From positions 62,001 to 126,000 of the forward strand of contig NZ_FYEA01000004.1 in NCBI RefSeq assembly GCF_900187605.1: DNA of 64,000 nt, given 5' to 3'. Shown one piece after another: positions 1 to 15,600 of the stretch. Numbering within the stretch: position 1 is the first letter of the stretch; each line of letters starts with the position of its first letter. The notes under the pieces are model-generated. The model ran no database searches. It was not told where the DNA came from and saw nothing but the letters and a program-made list of their open reading frames with translations. This DNA is from Pseudomonas sp. Irchel 3H7 (GTDB lineage: Bacteria; Pseudomonadota; Gammaproteobacteria; Pseudomonadales; Pseudomonadaceae). The position numbers and the translations under genes were made by a program.

Positions 1-98
1 GCGATAACCACGCACTCGGTGTAATCCGCCAGCGCAGCATAGAGCGCGGCAAGACCGGGTGCGGTTACCCCATCGTCGTTAGAAATCAGAATACGCAT
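1..98 (-). CDS. surE: 5'/3'-nucleotidase SurE, N-terminal part
   Basis: The reverse strand from 98 encodes [16 protein letters not shown] and continues off the window edge, so only about 32 residues are visible. The NDDG motif (Asp8, Asp9) holds the catalytic metal in SurE nucleoside-monophosphate phosphatases. The start overlaps the 3' end of truD by 13 bp, the usual truD-surE arrangement in Pseudomonas. The truncation is a window effect. Confidence 0.93.
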   Translation of the reverse strand, partial: MRILISNDDGVTAPGLAALYAALADYTECVVI

Positions 99-1144
99 GG
101 GCTGTCCGTCTGCCCCACCGGCACCAGATCAACGAGTTCGCGCACCAATACGGTGGCGAAGCATCCGGCCGGGAGGACGAATTCCAGTTGCAGAATGTCA
201 GGCTGGGGATAATGCCACGTCAACCCGCCAATGGGCAGCCGCAGGATGCGACGTTCGTGGCTCATGCCGGCATGAACCAACCAATCGCGCAGCTCTGCTT
301 CATCGGCGGCGATCCCCTGCTCCAGTTCATGGACAACGCCTGCGGTCGGCGAGTCACCTTCGCCCCACTGTGGACCGGTCGGATGCAGATCGAGAATCGC
401 CAGACGCGGGTCGCTGCATTCAGCTTCTCCGGCCGGGAAAAAACTGCGGCTGTCGGTGAACGCCAGCAGATCGCCGACCTGAGCTTTTTGCCAAGTACCA
501 TCGGCAACACGCGCCGCCAGCACTTTGTTGAACAGAAAACTGCGCGCGGTCGAGAGCAGGCGCGAGCGCACATTGCGCTGCTCCGGCAAAGCCTTGCGCG
601 CCGCCCACGCACGCGCATCAACGACGTTGCCGCCGTCATGGCCGAAACGCTGGGCGCCGAAATAATTGGGAATGCCCTGTTTGGCGATCAGTTGCAGACG
701 CTGTTCAATCGCGTCTTTGTCGCCAGTGAACTGAGTCAGGCGCAAGGTAAAACCGTTGGCCGAATGCGCACCGCGTTGCAGCTTACGCTTGTGCCGGGTG
801 GTCTTGAGGATCTTCAGCGTGTCGTTTTCCGCCGCTGACAGATCCGGATCGGCCTTGCCCGGCAGTTGCACGCTGAACCACTGACGGGTCAGCGCCTGAC
901 GATCCTTCAGCCCGGCATAGCTGACGGTGCGCAACGGCACGCCGGCAGCCTTGGCAATACGTCGTGCGGCTTCTTCAGTGTTGAGGCCGCGTTTTTCGAC
1001 CCAGATCCACAAGTGCTCGCCGTCGCCGCTGAACGGGATGTCGAGCACTTCATCGACCTGAAAATCTTCGGCGATGGCTTTTAGTATCGCGCTGCCGAGA
1101 GCTTCGCCATAGGCACGCGGGCCGAGCAATTGCAGTTCATTCAT
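86..1144 (-). CDS. truD: tRNA pseudouridine(13) synthase TruD
   Basis: A 352-residue protein, close to the roughly 350 usual for TruD, which isomerises U13 of tRNA-Glu. The catalytic Asp is visible in the AGLKDR motif (Asp81), and the later [14 protein letters not shown] block is characteristic of the family. The start overlaps the ispF stop by 4 bp (ATGA) and the gene runs on into surE, so ispF-truD-surE is probably one translationally coupled unit. Confidence 0.96.
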   Translation of the reverse strand: MNELQLLGPRAYGEALGSAILKAIAEDFQVDEVLDIPFSGDGEHLWIWVEKRGLNTEEAARRIAKAAGVPLRTVSYAGLKDRQALTRQWFSVQLPGKADPDLSAAENDTLKILKTTRHKRKLQRGAHSANGFTLRLTQFTGDKDAIEQRLQLIAKQGIPNYFGAQRFGHDGGNVVDARAWAARKALPEQRNVRSRLLSTARSFLFNKVLAARVADGTWQKAQVGDLLAFTDSRSFFPAGEAECSDPRLAILDLHPTGPQWGEGDSPTAGVVHELEQGIAADEAELRDWLVHAGMSHERRILRLPIGGLTWHYPQPDILQLEFVLPAGCFATVLVRELVDLVPVGQTDSPCVF

Positions 1145-1614
1145 GCGCGCAGCAACAAGGCAACGGAGTGCACGGCGATGCCTTCTTCGCGACCGACAAA
1201 GCCAAGCTTTTCGGTGGTGGTAGCTTTCACGTTCACTTGATCCAACTCAACTTGAAGATCCGCCGCGATCAGCGCGCGCATCGATTCGATATGCGGGGCC
1301 ATTTTCGGCGCCTGGGCAACGATGGTGTTGTCGACGTTGCCGACTTTCCAGCCCTTGGCATGGATCAGCGCGACCACATGACGCAGCAGCGCACGGCTGT
1401 CGGCGCCCTTGAATTGCGGGTCGGTGTCCGGGAAGTGTTTGCCGATATCACCCAGCGCCGCAGCGCCGAGCAAGGCATCGCTCAAGGCGTGCAGCAAAAC
1501 GTCACCGTCGGAATGAGCGAGCAGCCCGAAGCTGTGTGCGATACGCACGCCGCCCAGAGTAATGAAATCGCCTTCAGCGAAACGGTGCACATCATAGCCG
1601 TGGCCAATACGCAT
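1141..1614 (-). CDS. ispF: 2-C-methyl-D-erythritol 2,4-cyclodiphosphate synthase
   Basis: A 157-residue IspF that makes MEcPP in the MEP isoprenoid pathway. The zinc ligands Asp8 and His10 (GYDVH) and His42 (DVLLH) are all present. An in-frame start at 1659 would add 15 residues that match nothing, because homologues begin MRIGHGYD. The ATG at 1614 sits immediately after an eight-T run that looks like the tail of the fghA terminator. Its only plausible ribosome-binding site is GGGGCG in the 3' arm of that hairpin. It overlaps truD by 4 bp. Confidence 0.95.
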   Translation of the reverse strand: MRIGHGYDVHRFAEGDFITLGGVRIAHSFGLLAHSDGDVLLHALSDALLGAAALGDIGKHFPDTDPQFKGADSRALLRHVVALIHAKGWKVGNVDNTIVAQAPKMAPHIESMRALIAADLQVELDQVNVKATTTEKLGFVGREEGIAVHSVALLLRA

Positions 1615-1645
1615 AAAAAAAACGCCCCGATTTTTGTCAGGGCGT
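1615..1645 (-). terminator. Rho-independent terminator after fghA, overlapping the ispF leader
   Basis: On the minus strand, cgccc and gggcg arms enclose a 12-nt loop, and the GC stem is followed by eight Ts. It starts about 14 bp after the fghA stop codon. The T-run runs straight into the ispF ATG, so the element should both end or attenuate fghA transcription and shape ispF translation. Confidence 0.75.
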
Positions 1646-1658
1646 GATTCTACCTGCA

Positions 1659-2504
1659 TTAACCGCGCAGGGCGCGTGCGTGATGCTGCAAGTGGTCGTC
1701 TATAAAGCTTGAGATGAAGAAATAGCTGTGGTCGTAGCCCGGTTGCAGGCGCAATGTCAGCGGATGGCCCGCTTGTTTTGCTGCTTGTTGCAAGGCTTCG
1801 GGTTTGAGCTGAGTGGCGAGGAAGTCGTCGCGATCACCCTGATCGACCAGCAGCGGCAGTTTTTCGTGGGCCTCGGCGATCAGCGCACAGGCATCCCACT
1901 CTTTCCACTTCGAACGATCTTCGCCCAAGTAACGGGAGAACGCCTTTTGCCCCCATGGGCAATCCATCGGGTTGTTGATCGGCGAGAACGCCGACACCGA
2001 TTGATAGCGACCAGGGTTGCGCAATGCGCAGACCAACGCACCGTGACCGCCCATGGAGTGGCCGCTGATGCTGCGTTTGTCCGAAGCGGGGAAATGCGCT
2101 TCAACCAGTGAAGGCAATTCCTGCACGACATAGTCATGCATCCGATAGTGGCGCGACCAAGGTTCCTGGGTGGCATTCAGATAGAACCCGGCGCCAAGGC
2201 CGAAATCCCAAGCGTTGTCCGGATCACCCGGGACATCGGGGCCGCGCGGGCTGGTGTCCGGCGCTACAATGATCAAACCCAGTTCGGCAGCCATGCGCAT
2301 CGCGCCGGCCTTCTGCATGAAGTTCTCATCGGTGCAGGTCAGGCCTGACAACCAATACAGCACTGGCAGCTTGCCGCCCTGCTCAGCCTGCGGTGGCAGG
2401 TAGACGGCGAACACCATGTCGCAACCGAGCACGTCAGAGCGATGGCGATAGCGCTTGTGCCAACCGCCGAAACTCTTCTGACAGGAGATGTTTTCCAGAT
2501 TCAT
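1659..2504 (-). CDS. fghA: S-formylglutathione hydrolase
   Basis: A 281-residue alpha/beta hydrolase of the esterase D family that splits S-formylglutathione to formate and glutathione, the second step of glutathione-dependent formaldehyde detoxification. The nucleophile is Ser150 in SGHSMGGHG. The acid is likely in DQGDRDDF and the His in GYDHSYFF. An AGGAG site lies 9 nt before the ATG. It follows frmA by 65 bp in the same direction, so the two steps are probably co-transcribed. Confidence 0.95.
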   Translation of the reverse strand: MNLENISCQKSFGGWHKRYRHRSDVLGCDMVFAVYLPPQAEQGGKLPVLYWLSGLTCTDENFMQKAGAMRMAAELGLIIVAPDTSPRGPDVPGDPDNAWDFGLGAGFYLNATQEPWSRHYRMHDYVVQELPSLVEAHFPASDKRSISGHSMGGHGALVCALRNPGRYQSVSAFSPINNPMDCPWGQKAFSRYLGEDRSKWKEWDACALIAEAHEKLPLLVDQGDRDDFLATQLKPEALQQAAKQAGHPLTLRLQPGYDHSYFFISSFIDDHLQHHARALRG

Positions 2505-2569
2505 ATGAAGACTCCTACGTGATCACGACCACAAGCCTTCAAGACTTGTAGCCATGTCGCCACGATTGA

Positions 2570-4695
<2,126 letters not shown>

Positions 4696-4700
4696 AAAGC

Positions 4701-4776
4701 AAAAGATCGCGGCCTTCGGCAGCTCCTACAAAGGCATGCGAACCCATGTAGGAGCTGCCGAAGGCTGCGATCTTTT
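4701..4776. repeat. Inverted pair of REP elements (family A)
   Basis: The arms 4701-4730 and 4747-4776 are near-perfect inverted copies (core GTAGGAGCTGCCGAAGGCTG) with a 16-bp loop. They lie between the convergent LysR and ispD genes, where such hairpins can act as a bidirectional 3' end. The same family recurs at 42032, 45883 and 48421. Confidence 0.88.
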
Positions 4777-4782
4777 GATCTT

Positions 4783-5490
4783 TTAGCGGCGATTCGCCCA
4801 ACGCTGACGCAACCATTCGAGATCTTCAGGCCGGGTCACCTTGAGGTTATCCGCCCGCCCTTCAATCAGTCGCGGCTTGAGACCGGCCCACTCCATCGCC
4901 GAAGCTTCATCAGTAATCAGCGCATCCGCCACCAGACTGTCCGCCAACGCCCGATGCAACGCGCCGAGGCGAAACATCTGCGGCGTATACGCCTGCCAGA
5001 TCACGCTGCGATCGACGGTTTCCAACACCCGACCTTGCTTGTCGACGCGCTTCAACGTGTCGCGCGCAGGGACGGCGAGCAAACCGCCGACCGGATCATC
5101 CGCCAGTTCATCGAGTAACTTGTCGAGATCTTCGCGACTCAGATTCGGTCGTGCCGCATCGTGCACCAGCACCCAATCTTCATCATCGGCACCCTGCGCA
5201 TGCAAGTGCAGCAAGGCATTGAGCACCGAACCAGAACGCTCGGCCCCGCCTTCAACCCGCTGAATGCGCGGATCGCTGACGCACGCCAGGTTCGGCCAGT
5301 AAGGATCATCAACCGCAAGACTGACCACCAGTCCTTTAAGGCTTGGGTGATCGAGGAAACAGCCGAGGCTGTGTTCGAGAATTGTGCGCCCGCCCAATTG
5401 CAGATATTGCTTGGGACGGTCCGCGGCCATTCGGGCACCGACGCCCGCGGCAGGAATCACGGCCCAGAAGGCCGGCAGGGAATTGATCAT
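4783..5490 (-). CDS. ispD: 2-C-methyl-D-erythritol 4-phosphate cytidylyltransferase
   Basis: A 235-residue IspD (E. coli 236) that joins MEP and CTP in the MEP pathway. The nucleotide-binding signature PAAGVGARM followed by DRPKQYLQLGG is at the N-terminus, and VLVHDAARPN and the KVTRPEDL tail are also typical. It overlaps ftsB by 4 bp (ATGA). Its 3' end abuts a REP hairpin. Confidence 0.95.
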   Translation of the reverse strand: MINSLPAFWAVIPAAGVGARMAADRPKQYLQLGGRTILEHSLGCFLDHPSLKGLVVSLAVDDPYWPNLACVSDPRIQRVEGGAERSGSVLNALLHLHAQGADDEDWVLVHDAARPNLSREDLDKLLDELADDPVGGLLAVPARDTLKRVDKQGRVLETVDRSVIWQAYTPQMFRLGALHRALADSLVADALITDEASAMEWAGLKPRLIEGRADNLKVTRPEDLEWLRQRWANRR

Positions 5491-5765
5491 TGGGCCAACT
5501 GGTAAAGGGTTTCGCCGTCCTTGACCATGCCCAGTTCGTGACGAGCCCGCTCTTCAACGGTCTCCATGCCCTTTTTCAACTCACTGACTTCAGCGTCCAT
5601 CACGCGATTACGCTCCAGCAAACCTTCGTTCTCGGCATGTTGATCAGCAATCTGCTGATTCAGCTCGGCAACTTGCGCCAGACTGCCATTGCCCACCCAC
5701 AGGCGGTATTGCAGACCGGCCAGTAGCAAGAGCAAAACGAGAAACAACCAGTAAGGACTGCGCAT
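5487..5765 (-). CDS. ftsB: Cell division protein FtsB
   Basis: A 92-residue bitopic protein. A short cytoplasmic tip and one membrane segment (about residues 4-20) are followed by a periplasmic coiled coil (about 28-72) and the conserved ERARHELGMVKDGE block of FtsB. It forms the FtsQLB complex at the division septum. The position between eno and ispD is the conserved one in gammaproteobacteria. The 171-bp leader contains a strong hairpin (5825-5855). Confidence 0.93.
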   Translation of the reverse strand: MRSPYWLFLVLLLLLAGLQYRLWVGNGSLAQVAELNQQIADQHAENEGLLERNRVMDAEVSELKKGMETVEERARHELGMVKDGETLYQLAQ

Positions 5766-5824
5766 CGAATATCAGGTATCCAGTGAAAAAAGACAGCCAC
5801 GCCAAAACTTTGAAGCATCTGATA

Positions 5825-5855
5825 GCACGAAGCCTGGAAGACCCAGGCTTGTGCT
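5825..5855. promoter_or_regulatory. Long hairpin between eno and ftsB
   Basis: AGCAC-g-AAGCCTGG (5824-5837 approx.) pairs with CCAGGCTT-GTGCT, giving 13 bp with one bulged base around a 5-nt loop. Neither side is followed by a T-run, so it is not a classical intrinsic terminator. It would lie in the eno 3' UTR or ftsB 5' UTR. Confidence 0.6.
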
Positions 5856-5936
5856 GTTAAGGCATCAGATTAGTGGCAAATCCATCGCTGTCACGACTTT
5901 TTCGACACAATCCGGTGTCCTTCCATCGATTTGTAC

Positions 5937-9887
<3,951 letters not shown>

Positions 9888-9951
9888 TTAAAGCGGTACG
9901 AGCCGCCGGGGAAAGCGAAGGAAGGCCGAAGCCCCCGATCACCTGCATTAA

Positions 9952-10095
9952 TCACAGTGCACCTTTCAAAAAAACCGCCGCGTTGGGACAGACCGGCAGG
10001 TGAAACACCGGTACGTTGCTCGCTACACATTTTTTGGAATCGCCCAGCAAAGACTGCTTGGTAATCGGCAACTCCTGCAATTCAGGCGAATCCAC
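9952..10095 (-). CDS. Possible small ORF upstream of pyrG (tentative)
   Basis: Past the tilS stop codon the same reading frame stays open for 57 codons to a TGA at 9952. The last 47 codons begin with a GTG at 10095 and encode a peptide starting MDSPELQELPITKQ and ending VFLKGAL. No clear ribosome-binding site precedes any start, and the composition is less GC-biased than neighbouring genes. It may be chance, a pyrG leader peptide, or a remnant of a longer TilS tail. I do not recognise it. Confidence 0.2.
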   Translation of the reverse strand: MDSPELQELPITKQSLLGDSKKCVASNVPVFHLPVCPNAAVFLKGAL

Positions 10096-10140
10096 AGAAG
10101 TTGTATCAAGAAGGGAGCGTAGTCTACCGGAATGCTCCTT

Positions 10141-11469
10141 TCAGCTCAAACCTTGATCTTCGTCTGTTGGCAGCCAATGCAATTTCCAGCCGCCCTGCAC
10201 AGGTCCATCAAGTCCCGGCAGGTTCGCCGCCGCGAGCAATTCATCACCGCGAAACAGCAGCGGCAATCTGCCACGGACGAAGCCCGGTACCGCGCGCTCA
10301 TTGAGCAGGCGCTTGAGATCGCGGTGACCGCGATCCGCCAGGTGCATGACTTCGCCGCCCTGACGATAGCGAATCTGCAAAGGCCCGGAAGGCGCCTGCC
10401 CGCTGAACATGACACGGCCATTATCGGCCAAGCGTAGCGCTGACGACGGCGCTTGCCAGTCGGCACCGATCACTGGCGTGCGCAACCAGTTGCCGCTCAG
10501 CCACCACACTCGACCGGCGCTACGGTGCAGCTCGCCCTCAGCCAGCCGCCAGACGGGTGAAGCATCGTGAGCGGCCGCGCACAGATCCGTCCATCCCGAC
10601 CAATGGTCACTATCGGGCAGTTGTGTGGAGGGCTCGAGCCAATGGCTGATCGCGTTTCGTTGGCGGGCCGCGGACAGTGCGGCGAGGGGCGCCAGTTCCA
10701 GCGACGGCAAACCCAGCCATGCAAAATCATGAGCAGTCGCGGCTGGCGCCAGATCGATCTGCGCCAGTTCGTCGAGCAGCCCCTGCGCCTCTCGCAGATG
10801 CGCAGCGCTGCGGGCCATGCTCGCCTGCGCTTGCGGCCAGCGCCCGGTCAGCAGCGGCATGACCTGATGGCGCAGATAGTTGCGCGAGAATTGCCGATCC
10901 TCATTCGATGGGTCTTCAATCCAGCGCAATTGATGAGCCTGCGCATACGCTTCCAGTTCGGCCCGGGAGATTTCCAGCAACGGACGAACCAGCGTGCCCT
11001 GCCCCACTGGCCGCTGCGTCGGCATCCCGGACAATCCGCGCACACCGGCGCCACGTAATAACCGGAACAGCAGCGTTTCCGCCTGATCATCGCGATGCTG
11101 GCCAGTAAGCAACACGTCATTGGCTTGCGTCAGTGAACCGAACACGGCGTACCGCGCATCCCGGGCCGCGCGCTCCAAGCTTGCGCCCGCTTGCACCGTC
11201 ACGCGTTCAATCAGCAACTGCACCCCCAGCGCATCGCAGACAGACTGGCAGTGTTGTGGCCACGCATCAGCCGCAGCCTGTAGGCCGTGATGGATATGAA
11301 CAGCGCTTAGCGCAGGGAGGGATTCAGATTTTGCCAGAGAGGCAAGCAGATGCAGCAGGACGGTGGAATCGAGACCACCAGAGAAGGCGATGCGCCAATG
11401 AGCGGCATTGCGCCAAGGCTCAAGGTTGAGCAACAGCCGGGAAGGCAAATCAATCATGGACGGACCCAT
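10141..11469 (-). CDS. tilS: tRNA(Ile)-lysidine synthase TilS
   Basis: A protein of about 442 residues that converts C34 to lysidine in the tRNA-Ile that reads AUA. The PP-loop ATPase motif SGGLDSTVLLHLL lies near residue 35, and the GQHRDDQAETLLFRLLRG block is typical. The C-terminal domains match the gammaproteobacterial length. An upstream start at 11538 would lie inside a REP arm and is rejected. ATG 11469 has GAG 6 nt upstream; ATG 11457 (MIDLPSRLL) is a close alternative. Confidence 0.93.
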   Translation of the reverse strand: MGPSMIDLPSRLLLNLEPWRNAAHWRIAFSGGLDSTVLLHLLASLAKSESLPALSAVHIHHGLQAAADAWPQHCQSVCDALGVQLLIERVTVQAGASLERAARDARYAVFGSLTQANDVLLTGQHRDDQAETLLFRLLRGAGVRGLSGMPTQRPVGQGTLVRPLLEISRAELEAYAQAHQLRWIEDPSNEDRQFSRNYLRHQVMPLLTGRWPQAQASMARSAAHLREAQGLLDELAQIDLAPAATAHDFAWLGLPSLELAPLAALSAARQRNAISHWLEPSTQLPDSDHWSGWTDLCAAAHDASPVWRLAEGELHRSAGRVWWLSGNWLRTPVIGADWQAPSSALRLADNGRVMFSGQAPSGPLQIRYRQGGEVMHLADRGHRDLKRLLNERAVPGFVRGRLPLLFRGDELLAAANLPGLDGPVQGGWKLHWLPTDEDQGLS

Positions 11470-11494
11470 ATCTAACTCTTTGCCCCAAAACAAA

Positions 11495-11584
11495 TGTAGG
11501 AGTGAGCCTGCTCGCGATCGCGGAGTGACAGCCAACACATTGGTTGAATGTTACACCGCGATCGCGAGCAGGCTCACTCCTACA
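11495..11584. repeat. Inverted pair of REP elements (family B)
   Basis: The 29-bp arms 11495-11523 and 11556-11584 are perfect inverted copies (core GTGAGCCTGCTCGCGATCG) with a 32-bp loop. They fill the gap between accA and tilS on the same strand and so could reduce read-through from accA. Confidence 0.9.
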
Positions 11585-11601
11585 GGGGGACTGCGTTCGA
11601 C

Positions 11602-12549
11602 TTAGAGACCGTAGCTCATCAGTCGATCATAACGACGCTTCAACAGCGCTTCGTTATCGAACTTCTTCAGCATCGCCAGTTGCGAGCTCAGTTCGGCACG
11701 GATCGAAGCCGCCGCAGCCGCAGGGTCACGGTGAGCGCCGCCCAGTGGCTCGCCAATCACCTTGTCGACAATGCCCAGACCTTTCAGACGCTCGGCAGTA
11801 ATGCCCATCGCTTCAGCCGCATCCGGCGCCTTTTCCGCGGTTTTCCACAGAATCGAAGCGCAACCTTCCGGCGAGATCACCGCGTAAGTCGAGTATTGCA
11901 GCATGTTCAGCTGATCGCAGACGCCGATCGCCAGTGCACCACCGGAACCACCCTCACCGATAACGGTAGCGATGATCGGCGTTTTCAGGCGCGACATCAC
12001 GCGCAGGTTCCAGGCAATTGCTTCGCTCTGGTTGCGCTCTTCAGCGTCGATACCCGGGTAGGCGCCCGGGGTGTCGATGAAGGTCAGGATCGGCATTTTG
12101 AAACGCTCGGCCATTTCCATCAGGCGGCAAGCCTTGCGGTAGCCTTCCGGACGCGGCATACCGAAGTTGCGGCGTACCTTCTCGCGCACTTCACGGCCCT
12201 TCTGGTGACCGATGACCATCACCGGCTGGTCTTCCAGACGGGCGATGCCGCCAACGATGGCCGCGTCGTCAGAGAAGTGACGGTCGCCGTGCAGTTCGTC
12301 GAACTCGGTGAAGATGTGCTCGATGTAGTCGAGGGTGTACGGGCGTTTCGGGTGACGCGCCAGGCGTGCGATCTGCCAGCTGGTCAGCTTGCCGAAGATG
12401 TCTTCGGTCAGCGTTTTGCTTTTGTCCTGCAGGCGGGAGATCTCATCGCCGATATTCAGCGAATTGTCATTACCGACCAAGCGCAACTCTTCGATCTTGG
12501 CTTGCAGGTCGGCGATCGGCTGTTCGAAATCTAGAAAATTCGGGTTCAT
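11602..12549 (-). CDS. accA: Acetyl-CoA carboxylase carboxyltransferase subunit alpha
   Basis: A 315-residue AccA (E. coli 319). With AccD it forms the carboxyltransferase that moves CO2 from biotin to acetyl-CoA, the committed step of fatty acid synthesis. The crotonase-like core shows [16 protein letters not shown] and [11 protein letters not shown]. An in-frame start at 12576 would add nine residues; ATG 12549 (MNPNFLDFE) matches the family. It follows dnaE by 139 bp, a gap with an imperfect hairpin (12662-12686) but no strong terminator. Confidence 0.96.
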   Translation of the reverse strand: MNPNFLDFEQPIADLQAKIEELRLVGNDNSLNIGDEISRLQDKSKTLTEDIFGKLTSWQIARLARHPKRPYTLDYIEHIFTEFDELHGDRHFSDDAAIVGGIARLEDQPVMVIGHQKGREVREKVRRNFGMPRPEGYRKACRLMEMAERFKMPILTFIDTPGAYPGIDAEERNQSEAIAWNLRVMSRLKTPIIATVIGEGGSGGALAIGVCDQLNMLQYSTYAVISPEGCASILWKTAEKAPDAAEAMGITAERLKGLGIVDKVIGEPLGGAHRDPAAAAASIRAELSSQLAMLKKFDNEALLKRRYDRLMSYGL

Positions 12550-12688
12550 AGGCGTCCGTCTTGGGTCGTGTCCCAAATGAGCTTGGGCCGGCCGGTTGTC
12601 TATTCGCGCCCTACCTTAAGGGAGAGGCGCGCTGAGGTCGAGATTAAAAATTCAGGTTGCGGGCAAGCGCAATGATGGCACTTGCCGG

Positions 12689-15600
12689 TCAACGGTATTG
12701 GAGGAAGACGTTGTCTCGCCCGAACTGGTCACGCAGGGCTTGAATCAACGCATCCGCCGGATCAATTCGCCAGGTCTCGCCGAACTGCAGCAAGGTCTTC
12801 GCATCCGGGCTGGTGTACTCCATGGTGATCGGGCACGCGCCGCGATGACGCTTGAGCAAATCACCCAACCAGCGTAGCTGATCGCCTTTCAGGTCCTGGG
12901 TTTGCAGCTTCAGGCGCAGGCTCTCGGCGAGGTTGGTGCGCGCATCTTCCATGCTCATCACCCGCTTGACCCGCAGGCGCAGACCACCGGAGAAGTCGTC
13001 GTTGCTGACTTCGCCTTCGACCACCACCATCGCGTCGGTCTGCAACAACGATTGCGCAGAGTGGAACGCATCGGCAAACAAGGAAGCCTCGATCCGCCCT
13101 GAGCGGTCGTCGAGGGTGATGAAGCCCATCTTGTCGCCCTTCTTGTTCTTCATCACGCGCAGGGCAATGATCATCCCGGCCACGGTCTGCGTGTCGCGCG
13201 CCGGTTTCAGGTCGATGATGCGCTGGCGGGCGAAACGGCGAATTTCACCTTCGTATTCGTCGATCGGGTGACCGGTCAGGTACAGTCCCAAGGTGTCTTT
13301 CTCACCTTTGAGACGTTCCTTGAGGGTCAGCTCCTTGGCCTTGCGATGGGACGCATAAACATCGGCGTCTTCCTCGACAAACAGCCCGCCGAACAGGTCG
13401 GCATGGCCGCTGTCGTGGGTGCGCGCGGTTTGTTCGGCCGCCTTGATCGCCTCTTCCATCGCCGCCAGCAGCACGGCACGGTTACGGTCGATATTGGCCT
13501 GGTAAGCCTTTTGCTCGTCGTGGAAGTACGGGCCCAGACGATCCAGCGCACCGCTGCGGATCAGGCCGTCCAGCGTACGTTTGTTGATGCGCTTGAGGTC
13601 GACACGGGCGCAGAAGTCGAACAGATCCTTGAACGGACCGGCCTGACGCGCTTCGGTGATCGCCTCAACCGGGCCTTCGCCGACGCCTTTGATCGCGCCG
13701 AGGCCATAGACGATGCGGCCATCGTCGTTCACCGTGAACTTGAACTCCGAAGTATTCACATCCGGCGCGTCGAGACGCAGCTTCATGGTGCGAATTTCTT
13801 CGATCAAGGTCACGACCTTGTCGGTGTTGTGCATATCCGCCGACAGTACCGCGGCCATGAACGGCGCCGGGTAGTGAGCTTTCAGCCACGCAGTCTGGTA
13901 CGAGACCAGGCCGTAGGCGGCGGAGTGGGATTTGTTGAAGCCGTAACCGGCGAATTTTTCTACCAAGTCGAAAATGTTACCGGCGAGGTCGGCGTCAATA
14001 TTGTTGGTCGCGCAACCTTCAATGAAACCGCCGCGCTGCTTGGCCATTTCCTCAGGCTTTTTCTTACCCATCGCCCGACGGAGCATGTCCGCACCACCGA
14101 GGGTGTAACCGGCCATGACCTGGGCAATCTGCATCACCTGTTCCTGATACAGGATGATGCCGTAAGTCGGTGCCAATACTGGCTTGAGGCCTTCGTACTG
14201 GTAATCCGAGTGCGGGTACGCCAGTTCGGCGCGACCGTGCTTACGGTTGATAAAGTCGTCCACCATGCCGGACTGCAGCGGGCCTGGACGGAACAGGGCC
14301 ACCAGTGCGATCAGGTCTTCCAGGCAGTCGGGCTTGAGCTTTTTGATCAGCTCTTTCATGCCGCGCGATTCAAGCTGGAATACCGCAGTGGTCTCAGCTT
14401 TCTGCAACAACGAGTACGTCGGTTTGTCGTCCAGCGGGATAAACGCGATATCCAGCGGCGGCTCGTTGACCTTGGCGCGGTCGCGGTTAATCGTTTTCAG
14501 CGCCCAGTCGATGATTGTCAGGGTCCGCAGACCGAGGAAGTCGAACTTCACCAGACCGGCCGCTTCAACATCGTCCTTGTCGAACTGGGTTACCAGACCG
14601 TCACCGGCCTCGTCGCAATAGATCGGCGAGAAGTCAGTCAGCTTGGTCGGCGCGATAACCACACCACCGGCGTGTTTACCGACGTTACGCACAACGCCTT
14701 CGAGCTTGCGCGCCATCTCCCAGATTTCCGCCGCCTCTTCATCGACCTTGATGAAGTCACGCAGGATCTCTTCCTGTTCGTAGGCTTTTTCCAGGGTCAT
14801 GCCGACTTCGAACGGAATCATCTTCGACAGACGATCGGCCAGACCGTAAGACTTGCCCTGTACCCGCGCCACGTCACGCACCACAGCCTTGGCGGCCATG
14901 GAACCGAAGGTGATGATCTGGCTTACCGCGTTGCGGCCGTATTTTTCGGCCACGTAATCAATCACGCGGTCACGACCGTCCATGCAGAAGTCGACGTCGA
15001 AGTCGGGCATCGATACCCGTTCCGGGTTAAGGAAACGTTCGAACAGCAGGTCGTATTCCAGCGGATCAAGGTCGGTGATCTTCTGTACATAAGCCACCAA
15101 CGAACCGGCACCCGACCCACGGCCCGGACCTACCGGCACGCCGTTGTTCTTGGCCCACTGGATAAAGTCCATCACGATCAGGAAGTAACCGGGGAAGCCC
15201 ATCTGGATGATGATATCCAGCTCGAAATTCAAGCGATCGACATAGACCTGGCGCTTGGCTTCGTAGTCTTCGGTGGTGTCTTTGGGCAGCAGTACCGCCA
15301 GGCGTTCTTCGAGACCGTCGAAGGACACTTTGCGGAAATACTCATCGATGGTCATGCCATCGGGGATCGGGAAGTTGGGCAAAAAGTGCGTGCCCAGCTT
15401 CACTTCGATGTTGCAGCGCTTGGCGATCTCGACGGTGTTTTCAATCGCGTCGGGAATATCGCTGAACAGCTCGATCATTTCCTCGGCGCTTTTCAGGTAT
15501 TGCTGATCGCTGTAATTCTTCGAACGGCGCGGATCGTCGAGGGCACGGCCCTCACCGATGCACACGCGGGTTTCGTGGGCGGCGAAGTCTTCCTGCTTGA

